From: Marihabitans asiaticum
GTDB lineage: Bacteria > Actinomycetota > Actinomycetes > Actinomycetales > Dermatophilaceae
Assembly: GCF_007828725.1 (NCBI RefSeq)
Contig: NZ_VIUW01000001.1
Span: forward strand, 310,001-374,000
DNA length: 64,000 bases
Direction of reading: 5' to 3'
Position numbers and translations under genes: made by a program. The number at the start of each line of letters is the position of its first letter. Positions within the stretch are counted from its first letter, which is position 1. The notes under the pieces are model-generated. The model saw only the letters and a list, made by a program, of their open reading frames with translations, was not told where the DNA came from and did no database searches. Below, in pieces: positions 26,722 through 35,400 of this stretch.

Positions 26722-28880
26722 ACCGGACCACCAGACGGGAACCGCTGGGCGTGGGGATGGACGTGAACAGTCAGCCCGGAGCGCCAAAGATCGTCGGCAT
26801 CACCCGTGACGCGGAGGGACGGGTAGTCGTACTTCTGGATCACGGGGACCACCGGACCAGAGTCCCCTGGGCCACCCTGGTCAAGGAACGGCTGGCGGAC
26901 CGTCCAGAACGCAGGGCCGATGCCGTGGACGAGCACCCCGCACCCATGCTCGCCGAGCTGCCCGATGATGAACGAGCAGCCGTCATCGAGCGGTACCGCG
27001 ACCTGCTGCAGATCAAGTACGGATCACGGACCGGTAATGCCGAGGGAGACCGGCGCGCCGGCATCCTCAACCCCGACTACGACCCCGAGACCACGACACG
27101 AGCTCAACGCATCGCGGCTAAGCAGCGCGAGTGGCGCGCCCGCGGAGAGGCCCGGACCGACCGGTCCACCGTCTACAGACACCTGAGGCGACTCGACGAA
27201 GGACCAGACTTCCTCGTCCACGGCAACCGCAGGACCATCTCGCAACGGCTGAGTGACTACGCCCCCGCCGTCCTCGAGATCGTGCGGGCTGAGGTCGCCG
27301 CAGAGAGAGACCGACCACACAAGAGCCAGCGCAAGCTGATGGCACGCATTCGCAGCCGGCTCAACACGGAAGGTGTCGGTCAGGCCGTCACTCTGCACCA
27401 ACTCACCGTCCTCATCGGCGAGACCTCCCGTGGGCTGGGGCTGCACCATCCGGCCAAGACCCGACGCAGCGAGGCCAGCCGTCCCGTCGCCGTCTACGGG
27501 ACGCAGCGGGTCAGCAGACCAGGCGAGCTCGTGCAGGTCGACGCGACACCCACCACCGTCGCGATCCTCGGCCCACAAGGAGTCCTGGTTCCGGCCGTCA
27601 TCCTCAGCGCCATCGACGTCTACACCAGGTGCTTCGTCGCCCTGCGGGTATGCGTCGGAGCAGCAACCTCACGAGACGTCTGCGCACTCATCGCCCAGAT
27701 GGGACGACCGACCGCGACCCGTGCCGGCTACCCGTACGAGCTGGAGCACTGGCACGGCATACCCAGGCTCATCGCCATCAACGACGACCCCGAGGGTGAG
27801 AAGACGAGCCTGCAGAAGGTCATCGGACGCAAGCCGGCGATCTACCCGAGCACCATCGTGTTCGACCACGGGTCCGAGAACGCCAGCGACCACGCCATGC
27901 GGTATGCCGCGGAGTGCGGCATCGACATCGTCTTCTGCCCTCCACGCAAGGGTCACGCCAAGGGCATCGTCGAGGCCGTCCACCGGGTGCTGGGCGGCGT
28001 GGAGAGCGCCATGCCGATCCACAAGGGGCAGAACGTCCTCAACCGTCCCACGGAGTTCGAGAACGCCGTGCCGATCAAGCCGCAGGACCTCCAGGACATG
28101 CTCTGGGAGTACGTCATCGACGTCTACTCCAACGAGGAGCATCGTGCCCTGACCGAGGCCCACGGGTCCGACCAGCCGCTGAGCCCAGCGATGGTCTGGT
28201 CCGACTACGTGACCTCCTACGGTGAGCTCGACGCCCCGGCCGACCCGTGGGTCTTCCTCAAGGGCCTGGAGCGGAGACAGCGCCAGCTGAGCCCGGAGGG
28301 GATCCGCCTGCACAAGGTGACCTACAACTCCAGCCAGCTCCAGCAGTTGAGACCCGTTGTGATGAAGGGCATCGGCGTCAAGGCACGACCGTTGACGGTG
28401 TTCTACGACCGCCTCGACACCACCCGCATCTTCCTGGTCCATCCCGTCGAGCGGCACTGGATGGTCGTGCCGCGCGCCATCGACCGCAACGGCAGCATCG
28501 CCCCGATGAGCGGACTCGTCCGCCAGGTCGCACTCAACGCCGCCGAGCAGGACACGCGTCGCCCTCTGACCGAGGCGGAGACGCATCACCTCGAGGCGGC
28601 CCTGCTCACCCGGTGGTTCGACGGCGTCTTCACCGGGCGACAGGACGCTCGGTATGCCGCGATCGAGGGTGCACGACGGCGCACCTATGCGCACGACCTC
28701 GAGGAGGCCAGCCAGGAAGTGCGCGCCCTCGCGTTCCCGGCACCAGAGCTCTCGGAGGAGCCGCAGGAGTACCCCGACACCCGCGACGACGATGAGGAGA
28801 TCGACTACGACGAGGAGATCACCTTCGACGTCGACGTCGAGGAGAGCATCCAGGACGAGTCGGTGTGGGGGCTGTCATGA
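26703..28880 (+). CDS. tnsB: TnsB-like DDE transposase
   Basis: Retroviral-integrase-type transposase of 725 residues that binds the end repeats and performs 3'-end cleavage and strand transfer. N-terminal helix-turn-helix regions lie at ~100-260. The catalytic triad is in LVQVDAT (near 280), FDHGSEN (near 388) and KGIVEAVH (near 424), with 35 residues between the last two, so DD(35)E. A beta-barrel Mu-C-like domain follows, and the acidic tail (~690-725) probably meets TnsC. GTG 26703 is preferred because GGAGG at 26692 is well spaced; ATG 26757 is possible. Confidence 0.92.
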   Translation: MARQSLNRTTRREPLGVGMDVNSQPGAPKIVGITRDAEGRVVVLLDHGDHRTRVPWATLVKERLADRPERRADAVDEHPAPMLAELPDDERAAVIERYRDLLQIKYGSRTGNAEGDRRAGILNPDYDPETTTRAQRIAAKQREWRARGEARTDRSTVYRHLRRLDEGPDFLVHGNRRTISQRLSDYAPAVLEIVRAEVAAERDRPHKSQRKLMARIRSRLNTEGVGQAVTLHQLTVLIGETSRGLGLHHPAKTRRSEASRPVAVYGTQRVSRPGELVQVDATPTTVAILGPQGVLVPAVILSAIDVYTRCFVALRVCVGAATSRDVCALIAQMGRPTATRAGYPYELEHWHGIPRLIAINDDPEGEKTSLQKVIGRKPAIYPSTIVFDHGSENASDHAMRYAAECGIDIVFCPPRKGHAKGIVEAVHRVLGGVESAMPIHKGQNVLNRPTEFENAVPIKPQDLQDMLWEYVIDVYSNEEHRALTEAHGSDQPLSPAMVWSDYVTSYGELDAPADPWVFLKGLERRQRQLSPEGIRLHKVTYNSSQLQQLRPVVMKGIGVKARPLTVFYDRLDTTRIFLVHPVERHWMVVPRAIDRNGSIAPMSGLVRQVALNAAEQDTRRPLTEAETHHLEAALLTRWFDGVFTGRQDARYAAIEGARRRTYAHDLEEASQEVRALAFPAPELSEEPQEYPDTRDDDEEIDYDEEITFDVDVEESIQDESVWGLS

Positions 28881-29884
28881 GCACACGAGTGGGCACCCGG
28901 TTCATGCCGCAGGACATCGACGACTGGCCACATCTGGTCATGGGTCAGAACCCGAGGCCCGAGTTGGGCGGACCCATCTCAGACGACCTTCGGAGGCGTG
29001 TCGATGCCTACAACCAGCGCATCGGCACCGTCACCACGCGGGACACGACAGCGGTCGCTGAAGCCATCCGAAGGGCACACTTCGAGAACGACCACTCGGC
29101 ATATGGGAGCGCGACCTGTGTGATCCTCGACGGCAAGCCGATGAGCGGAAAGACACACGCCGCCCTGTCTGCAGCATTCAGCGAGACCAAGCAGATCTGG
29201 TCGGCCCTCGGACGGGCACCGGACGACCGAAAGTACGACCGAAGTGTTCCGTGGATCTACGTAGAGGTACCCAAACTTGCGCGAGGCCTCTCGCTGCTCA
29301 AGGCGATCTGGAGCTTCCTGGGGCCGCCCCCACTACCTCAGGGCGCAACGACAGCGGACTACCTGGAAGCACTCCGCAAGATCGCGCCAAGGGTCGGCCT
29401 GCGCGGCATCATCATCGACGACGGACACGGCATCGGGGCCGGCCAGAACAAGGACTCACGGCTCCTGGCCGACGTCCTCAAGGGCATCATCACCGGGCTC
29501 CCCGCAACCATCGTGCTCATCGGCACCGGCTTCAGCGAGTCCGGGGTTCTTCATGGAGCCGCTGGAGACCAAGTACGGCTCCGCGGCGCCAGGTGGATCG
29601 ACATCGGGCGATGGGAACCACCGTCACCTGGGAAGATCGGCGACTGGGAGTACCTCGCGCGCAGCCTCAACGAACGCCTTTTCCTCCCTGCCGATGCGAC
29701 GCGTGTCCGGTTGACCACTCGCGGGGCCGTCCACATCCTCCACGAGGGCAGCCGGGGTCGACCCGGCTTGGCCGTCGAGTGGGCCAAGAGGGCCGCTTCG
29801 TATGCCGTGTGGAACGACACGGATCTTGATGCCGCAGCCTTGGACGCGACGCGATCTGGACTGTTGACTCAGGAGCGGCCATGA
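28877..29884 (+). CDS. tnsC: TnsC-like AAA+ regulator ATPase
   Basis: AAA+ ATPase of 335 residues that links target selection to the transposase. Walker A is LDGKPMSGKTHAAL near residue 93, and Walker B is GIIIDDGHGIG near residue 178. The Walker B has two aspartates and then GHG, unlike the usual DExH pattern. It starts at ATG 28877, overlapping tnsB by four bases, and ends overlapping tniQ by four, so the operon is tightly coupled. Sensor-type ATIVLIGTGFSESGVL follows, as in IstB/TnsC proteins. Confidence 0.87.
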   Translation: MSTRVGTRFMPQDIDDWPHLVMGQNPRPELGGPISDDLRRRVDAYNQRIGTVTTRDTTAVAEAIRRAHFENDHSAYGSATCVILDGKPMSGKTHAALSAAFSETKQIWSALGRAPDDRKYDRSVPWIYVEVPKLARGLSLLKAIWSFLGPPPLPQGATTADYLEALRKIAPRVGLRGIIIDDGHGIGAGQNKDSRLLADVLKGIITGLPATIVLIGTGFSESGVLHGAAGDQVRLRGARWIDIGRWEPPSPGKIGDWEYLARSLNERLFLPADATRVRLTTRGAVHILHEGSRGRPGLAVEWAKRAASYAVWNDTDLDAAALDATRSGLLTQERP

Positions 29885-31218
29885 CCACGCACCTGCCTCT
29901 CCGCATCGACCCTCTGCCAGGGGAGTGGTGGCGCGGCTATGTCGCCCGGGTGGCGACCGTCTATCGCGTTCTGCCCACGGCACTCCTGTCTCGCGCTCCG
30001 GGTGCGACCGTCATCCCCCGGTACAGGTTGACGTGGTCGGGAACGGTGGCAACCCGAGAGGCGGTCCTGCAACTCGCAGATCTCTTCAGGTTGGACCCGG
30101 ACGAAGTCGACCGGATGCACCTGAGTGCCTTCAACGGTTCCGCCATCCGCATGGCTGACTCCGACCGCGACCTCTTCGATCCCACCAGCCCGCACCGTGC
30201 GAGCAAGCATCCGACCCAGAAGATCGGCCTCATCGTCAGTGGGGGACAGGACCGCTGGTGCCCGCAGTGCGTGGCCGAGCTGCCGGGCTACCGAGCTATG
30301 ACCTGGCGCCTCCAGACGCATCTGATCTGTCTGACGCACGGCGAGCTGTTGAGGTCGGTTGACCAGTCACCTGTGCCGTTCACCTTGACGGCCGAGATCG
30401 CCGAAGCTCAGGCCAACGTCCTGTCACGGCTGCGCCCAACCGCAGACAACGCCGCCTTCTTCATGGATGTCGAGGGTCACCTCAGACGAGCCAACAGGCG
30501 CGGCTGGGAGCCGCTGCACCGGCGAGCCACGCAGGATCCCGAAGCGGCTCTCGCAGATCTGACGAACGCGGTTCGGATGGCACTTGCGCGCGGCTACCCG
30601 GATGCCCAAGGAATGACCTCCATGCCTGTCCAAGCCAGGACGAGACACATCCGGGCGCCCGACTCCCTCGGCTTCCCGGGCGACTGGAACGTCTTCGCGC
30701 ACCTGCTGCCCACACCCATGTTCGTGGGCGGCTTCTCCGACCTGCTCTACCCGGCGCGGATCCGGGACGGAAGGGCCATCGCCGCGCTGGGGACGCTGAT
30801 GAGCGCCACAGGATGCCACCTGTATGAGGCCATCGAACTCATGCCGCCGAGACGACGGAGCAGTAACCTCTTCAAGTTCTTCCAGCAACTGGTTCGCCTG
30901 GAGCAAGAAGGGCGCGCGGAACACTTCTGGCGGGAGTGTCGTGCTGCTGTCTCGGCACTCATCGAGGACCGCGTCGACTATCGACTCCGCGAAACTGTCT
31001 GCTCCGACCCCGGCGCCTTCCTCGCGTCCATCAACGCCGCACCCGAGGCTCACCAGGGGATGGTGCGGACCTGGCTCGTCGACCAGTGGGCCTGCACCTA
31101 CACCTCCAGCCGCGTTCGACCCAGCGTTCTAGACCGGAGCATCGAAGACTTCGACCGGTGCTACGGACCGAGGATGCGCGTCGCACTTGAACAACTCGTG
31201 GGGGAGTGTGCGGCATGA
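29881..31218 (+). CDS. tniQ: TniQ family target-selection protein (first copy)
   Basis: TniQ/TnsD-type protein of 445 residues. The N-terminal TniQ domain opens with LPLRIDPLPGEWWRGYVARVA and contains a zinc-finger pattern, WCPQCVAELPG...HLICLTHGELL. The remainder is helical, probably DNA-binding, without a recognised domain. In Tn7 the equivalent TnsD recognises the attachment site. It overlaps tnsC and the second tniQ by four bases each. Having two tniQ genes suggests two targeting modes or a heteromeric complex. Confidence 0.87.
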   Translation: MTTHLPLRIDPLPGEWWRGYVARVATVYRVLPTALLSRAPGATVIPRYRLTWSGTVATREAVLQLADLFRLDPDEVDRMHLSAFNGSAIRMADSDRDLFDPTSPHRASKHPTQKIGLIVSGGQDRWCPQCVAELPGYRAMTWRLQTHLICLTHGELLRSVDQSPVPFTLTAEIAEAQANVLSRLRPTADNAAFFMDVEGHLRRANRRGWEPLHRRATQDPEAALADLTNAVRMALARGYPDAQGMTSMPVQARTRHIRAPDSLGFPGDWNVFAHLLPTPMFVGGFSDLLYPARIRDGRAIAALGTLMSATGCHLYEAIELMPPRRRSSNLFKFFQQLVRLEQEGRAEHFWRECRAAVSALIEDRVDYRLRETVCSDPGAFLASINAAPEAHQGMVRTWLVDQWACTYTSSRVRPSVLDRSIEDFDRCYGPRMRVALEQLVGECAA

Positions 31219-32393
31219 CCAGGCTCCCGCTGGTGCTTGCCCCACTTCAGGACGAGTCGTGGTCGTCCTACCTCACGCGGTGCGCTGCGCAGCACCACAC
31301 GACGGTCGCATCCCTCGGGGGCCACCTGGGACTTCGCGACGCACGAGGTCGCTGGCCTGGCCGTTTCGGCGTCAACATGGATGACACCAACGTCCAACGG
31401 GTTGCCCCGCTGATGGGCCTCGAGCCCAATCAGGTCCAGCAGATGCACCTCGCCGCCTACGACCAGCTCGCCCTCGATCTTGGAGGCCTCGCTCACGGCA
31501 CCGCGATCGCGGGCACCAGAGCAACAGCGCACTCAGCCTGGGTCTGGCTTGCCGGGACCACCTTCTGCCCGCCCTGCCTGGAAGAGGACGGAGCATGGAG
31601 ACTGAGCTGGCGCATCCCGTGGATCACGACCTGCCTGCGGCACGACGTGCACCTTCGAGGGGCCTGCTCGCTTTGTGGAGGTGTGTCGGGGCATGGCAAC
31701 AAGTTCCACGCATCCGCGCCACCTCGCGTCGCGGCTGCCCCTGACGGTCGTCGCTGCACTTGCCCCCAAGCGGGCGGCCGCGTCTGTGGGGCTGACCTCA
31801 CCGACCAGCCGGCGCTGGCTGCGGACCCCGGCCGGTTGCGCCGAGCCAGGCTCCTGGCCGACCTCGCCGCCGGAGAGCGAGGAAGCGTGGCGGGCATCGA
31901 ACGGACCTCTCTGCAGACACTCCGGGCATGGCAGTCAGCGATCGGCGTCGCCGTCCGACTGGGAGCCGTTGACGCCGGCAGCTGGGGCCGCACCCACCGC
32001 TGGGCCAACCCACCCCGAGACCCCGACCTGATTGATCAGCTCCTAGGGGCAGTCGAGCCCCTCGTCACCGCAGCAGATGTCCCTGCTGCGGCAGACGTGC
32101 TTGACCACTGGATACGGGGCGCAGGGATTCGCTCTCCACATGCGAACACCTTCAGTCGGATCACCCAACCTTCGGCCGCGCTACGTCCGGTGATCGACGA
32201 ACTGCTGCGTCGTCACGGCCGAGTGCACACCTTGATGCAGCGGCGCCTGGTCACAGACGACGGACTGCCGATAGGGCATAAAGACTGGGGTGTCGACGAC
32301 ATCCACAACTCGTGTGGCCTTGTGCGCTGCCCTTGCATCTGCGCCACTCCACCAGGCCGGACCAGCGCATCCTCCGTGCCGTCGTCGCCATGA
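31215..32393 (+). CDS. TniQ family protein (second copy), frameshifted near its C-terminus
   Basis: 392 residues as read, beginning LPLVLAPLQDESWSSYLTRCA. Zinc-finger cysteines/histidines are in FCPPCLEED...CLRHDVHLRGACSLCGG, with a second cluster CTCPQAGGRVCG. After KDWGVDDIHN (about 32309) the frame turns into unrelated sequence, while frame +2 continues a convincing C-terminal domain. One inserted base would restore a protein of about 490 residues. It is only distantly similar to the first TniQ. Whether it is active as a truncated protein, a pseudogene, or a sequencing error is unresolved. Confidence 0.8.
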   Translation: MTRLPLVLAPLQDESWSSYLTRCAAQHHTTVASLGGHLGLRDARGRWPGRFGVNMDDTNVQRVAPLMGLEPNQVQQMHLAAYDQLALDLGGLAHGTAIAGTRATAHSAWVWLAGTTFCPPCLEEDGAWRLSWRIPWITTCLRHDVHLRGACSLCGGVSGHGNKFHASAPPRVAAAPDGRRCTCPQAGGRVCGADLTDQPALAADPGRLRRARLLADLAAGERGSVAGIERTSLQTLRAWQSAIGVAVRLGAVDAGSWGRTHRWANPPRDPDLIDQLLGAVEPLVTAADVPAAADVLDHWIRGAGIRSPHANTFSRITQPSAALRPVIDELLRRHGRVHTLMQRRLVTDDGLPIGHKDWGVDDIHNSCGLVRCPCICATPPGRTSASSVPSSP

Positions 32394-32686
32394 TCCTGGC
32401 CAGGACATGCACGGACGCCAAGGACTGGGTAGCCGCGGGCGCCGATCTCGGCTTCCCACCGGACAAATCACGAAACTGGACTCGGTACGCCTTCTCTTCG
32501 AAATTTTCCATAAAGCACGAACTCCTCCGCTCTGCCGAACTTCTATGTGACGCGCTGATCCATCAACCTGAACGTGCCTCTTGGGCGGTTCGAGAGCAGG
32601 TAGAAGGATTCGGTCTCCCAGCGCTGACTTGGGCTCAGGCTCCCGAATGCGCTGCTCGCGGCTACCAGTGGTGTCCTTGTTTGTAA
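32312..32686 (+). pseudogene. Displaced C-terminal part of the second TniQ
   Basis: Read from GTG 32312 this frame gives WPCALPLHLRHSTRPDQRIL, then RAVVAMILARTCTDAKDWV and SRNWTRYAF, ending at TAA 32684-32686. It starts exactly where the 31215 frame loses sense, has no ribosome-binding site of its own, and reads like the helical end of a TniQ. It is best taken as the end of the same gene. Confidence 0.7.
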
Positions 32687-32719
32687 GAGGGCAGCGCTCC
32701 ACCATTCGAACCGCGGCCG

Positions 32720-34072
32720 TCAGACTTGGCTCCTGCGCCAGGATGCCGGTAGGTCAGAGAACTCTGAAGCTGGAATATGGGGCGGCGGGTCGGCGGCGGC
32801 CAAAAGCATGTCAGCTAGGCGATGGCACCCTCCGAGCACTTCGTGGGGCATGCCCGCGGAGCCGGCCTTCATGAAAGCGTGATCGATTCGCTCCTTGACG
32901 ATCGCCTTGTGGTGCTTGTCCAAGCGCCCCTGGTAATCATCAGCAGCGCCGATGAAGGACTGCCACCGCACCGGAAACATCGAGCCATCGGTGTCACGGA
33001 GGACATCTTCGCCAAACATGAACTCGATCGAAGCTGCGCGGCCGTTGACGTTCGTTACCGTGGAGCCGCTTGGGCCGAGAGTCGGGTACGAAGTCGCATA
33101 CTTGACCTCCGGAAGGGTAGTTACCGCGATATGGGATGGGAGTCTCAGCGCTTGAAGTTGTTGCGCTGCGACCCGACCAGCAGTGTCATTGTCGAGCACG
33201 GCCACGATGCGATTCATCACCTTGGCTGAGGCCATACCTTTGGTAAGCGACACGACTCGGTCCGTACCGCCAGGTGCCTGGTACTCAGCGAAATCAAGGA
33301 ACTCAAACAGGTGGGCAGCGGCAGGAGCCGTAATTTCCAGCGCTCGGCGGAGCCAGCGCGCGTCGCTGGGGCCCTCCGTGATGACTATGACAGGTCCGCT
33401 CGCGGAGACGGCGGCGGCCATCCGGGCGCGCGCACCTACGTGAGGCAGATCGTCGAACTCCATCCATCCACCAAGGATGAGGTCCGTAAGATCGAGAGTT
33501 ACCGGAGTGTCGGGTCGAGTATTCATGAGGGAGAGCGCGAGGGCGAAACGAGGGTCATCGAAACCTTCGCGCAGGGATACCCATTGGTTGTTAAGGAATC
33601 GCTGTTCGGGATCGTCCAATTGGAAGATCGGGGCTTGTGCCGCCGCTTGGCCTCGGCGACTTGACAGGACCGCAGTGACTGCAGCGCCGTCGGGGTAGGC
33701 GCTGCGCCCTTCTGGCCATGAGTCCCGCGGGTCAATATGGCCATCCTCGGCGTTGGGCGAAAACTCATCGTCGAAATAGGCTGTGCAGAGCGATCGCACG
33801 CGCGCGGAAGAGAACCCCTGGAGTTCGAGGCGAGTCCGGAGAGCCGCCGCAGTCGCTGAATACCCCATCAACCGACTGTGCCACGCGAGAGGTGCGTCGA
33901 CTTCCGGATGGTCGGCCGATAGCTCCTCTAGCCTCGAGAGCTCATCACGCTTCGTGGTGTCGACGAAGAGGTCACCCTCGGTGAAGACCAGCATCAACTG
34001 GTCGGAGACGAAGTTCTTACCGAACACGGGGGCAGCCCGCTTCCCTACCTCGATCTGCCACCAAGAACCCAT
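32720..34072 (-). CDS. Toprim-domain protein, HEPN/Toprim-like (candidate defence cargo)
   Basis: 450-residue protein opposed to the tns operon. The N-terminal region (KRAAPVFGKNFVSDQLMLVFTEGD) resembles HEPN/Toprim-associated domains. A Toprim core follows: IVITEGPSDARWLRRAL near residue 230 supplies the glutamate, and VAVLDNDTAG near 290 the DxD-like pair (DND). Toprim domains of this kind occur in OLD-type nucleases and other abortive-infection proteins, where they cleave nucleic acid. No ATPase partner is adjacent. Codons are less GC-biased than in core genes. A nuclease in phage defence is an inference. Confidence 0.7.
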   Translation of the reverse strand: MGSWWQIEVGKRAAPVFGKNFVSDQLMLVFTEGDLFVDTTKRDELSRLEELSADHPEVDAPLAWHSRLMGYSATAAALRTRLELQGFSSARVRSLCTAYFDDEFSPNAEDGHIDPRDSWPEGRSAYPDGAAVTAVLSSRRGQAAAQAPIFQLDDPEQRFLNNQWVSLREGFDDPRFALALSLMNTRPDTPVTLDLTDLILGGWMEFDDLPHVGARARMAAAVSASGPVIVITEGPSDARWLRRALEITAPAAAHLFEFLDFAEYQAPGGTDRVVSLTKGMASAKVMNRIVAVLDNDTAGRVAAQQLQALRLPSHIAVTTLPEVKYATSYPTLGPSGSTVTNVNGRAASIEFMFGEDVLRDTDGSMFPVRWQSFIGAADDYQGRLDKHHKAIVKERIDHAFMKAGSAGMPHEVLGGCHRLADMLLAAADPPPHIPASEFSDLPASWRRSQV

Positions 34073-34324
34073 CCTTTAACCCTAGTCGCCGATCGCATGC
34101 GGGTCTGGCACGGCAGAGCATCTGTTCGTAGTTGGTCCTCGCCGCGTCGACCATCGCGGTCAGCGCGAGGAGACCCGTGGCCTACGACGGTTCTGGCTGC
34201 TCGACCGAGGCCGGAGCAGGACAGTGCTGGTAGATCGAGCCTCAGCGCCGCGCGCGGAGGCAGACTGTCGGTGGCGGGGTACATGATGTAGACATAGGAA
34301 GCGACGAGTACAGAGGAGCGCGAA

Positions 34325-34510
34325 ATGACTGTCGTTCTCGAACCGACCATCCTCGAGCTGGAGGCCGAACGGGAGCACCTGCTCGCAGGGTCCCCGTTCT
34401 CCGAAGTTGAGCTCCGTGAACGCGCCGCCGCCTACAGCCTCACGCCGAGCGAGTCGCGGCTTCTGCGGCGTCTGGATGAGATCCGCTACCTGCTGGGGGA
34501 GAGCGACTGA
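34325..34510 (+). CDS. Small acidic protein, first gene of a two-gene cassette
   Basis: 61-residue helical protein (TVVLEPTILELEAEREHLLAG...LTPSESRLLRRLDEIRYLLGE) with GAGGAGCGCGAA as ribosome-binding region just before its ATG. It ends seven bases before the larger partner. The size ratio, order and short gap recall a toxin-antitoxin or immunity pair. No domain is recognised, and a helical coiled dimer is likely. Confidence 0.6.
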   Translation: MTVVLEPTILELEAEREHLLAGSPFSEVELRERAAAYSLTPSESRLLRRLDEIRYLLGESD

Positions 34511-34517
34511 CCTCGGC

Positions 34518-35273
34518 ATGACGGCTCTCAAGACGCTGGCTGATCATGCGGAGGCGTTCGCAACTGAGTTGACCAGCACCTTTCGCGGCGTCTTCGGGGA
34601 GTCCATGCCTGAGTTCGTGGCTGAGGCGTCGCCGCGAAGGGATGGAACGACGCAACGGTTGCTGGTGCATCCGAAGGACAGCGTTGACATTTGTCTCGAG
34701 ATTGGCGGCGCGCATGCGCTGACTCTTATCTGCGACTACCACTGTATTTGGGACCACCAGGCGACCTACTTGAAGGTCACTAAGGCCAATGTTCACGTAC
34801 GGCCCGCAACCGACGCGACGCCGCTGTTCCGGTACGAGTTCGAGGACAGTATGCAGGCCGCCCTCCCGTGCGCTCACCTTCAGATTCATGCCCATCGCGA
34901 CGAGTTCCTGTTCGCGATGCTGCGAGCAGGCAGGGGGAAGCCCGCCATCCGTGTTAAGGCCGCTACAGGTGAGTCCAAGGCGGCTGTGCCGCGCTTGTCG
35001 AACTTGCACTTCCCGCTCGGCGGTGCACGCATGAGACCTTGCGTCGAAGACGTCCTGCAGATGTTGGTGAGTGAGTTCGCCGTAACGACAGTTCCGGGAG
35101 CTCAAGCAGTGCTCGATGCGGGCCGGGCCCGCTGGCGGCGTCACCAGATCGGCGCCTCTGTCCGGGACGCTCCTGCCGAAGCCGTTCGGGTGCTTGAGGG
35201 AATGGGCTACACAGTGGTGGAGCCAGCTGAGGGCCCTAGATTTGAGCGGTTGGACCGGCTCACTCGGTTCTGA
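34518..35273 (+). CDS. Uncharacterised protein, second gene of a two-gene cassette
   Basis: Protein of 251 residues (TALKTLADHAEAFATELTSTF...). The middle part, with VHPKDSVDICLEIGGAHALTLICDYHCIWDHQATYLKV, looks beta-rich; the C-terminus is helical (EDVLQMLVSEFAV). No catalytic motif is recognisable. It is the last gene before the right end of the transposon, a place where Tn7-like elements often carry exchangeable defence genes. Expression coupled to the preceding 61-residue gene is likely. Confidence 0.6.
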   Translation: MTALKTLADHAEAFATELTSTFRGVFGESMPEFVAEASPRRDGTTQRLLVHPKDSVDICLEIGGAHALTLICDYHCIWDHQATYLKVTKANVHVRPATDATPLFRYEFEDSMQAALPCAHLQIHAHRDEFLFAMLRAGRGKPAIRVKAATGESKAAVPRLSNLHFPLGGARMRPCVEDVLQMLVSEFAVTTVPGAQAVLDAGRARWRRHQIGASVRDAPAEAVRVLEGMGYTVVEPAEGPRFERLDRLTRF

Positions 35274-35317
35274 CGGACCGCAGCCTCGGGCCTCGGGGCC
35301 AGAGTTGCAGGGCCGCC

Positions 35318-35398
35318 TGTCTCAAAATCGTCGGCAGAACGAGTCTCAGAATCCGGCAGATTCGGGGGGTCCAGTCTCAGAATCGGTCCCCGCTGACA
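35318..35398 (+). repeat. Right end of the Tn7-like element with TnsB-site-like repeats
   Basis: Repeats TGTCTCAAAATC (35318-35329), AGTCTCAGAATC (35342-35353) and AGTCTCAGAATC (35373-35384) are the inverse of the left-end repeats with a common core AGTCnCArAATC. The terminal TCCCCGCTGACA follows directly (35387-35398). Confidence 0.85.
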
Positions 35399-35400
35399 TG

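Larger units (their letters stand above)
17857..35398 (+). mobile_element. Tn7-like transposon, 17.5 kb, carrying a type I restriction-modification locus
   Basis: Ends are TGTCAGCGGGGA (17857-17868) and its perfect complement (35387-35398). Over 26 bp the ends differ at only three positions. The element is flanked by the direct repeat TGTCA (17852-17856 and 35399-35403), a 5-bp target duplication as made by Tn7-like elements. Each end has an array of 12-bp repeats. Inside are tnsA, tnsB, tnsC and two tniQ genes on one strand, plus cargo on both sides. The octamer common in flanking core DNA is absent. No CRISPR array or cas gene is present, so it is not a CRISPR-guided transposon of known type. 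Confidence 0.85.

Noticed and set aside
17857-35398. CRISPR-associated transposon (CAST)
   Set aside because: No Cas12k, Cascade gene, CRISPR repeat or guide-like array was seen between the ends; targeting is more likely through TniQ.
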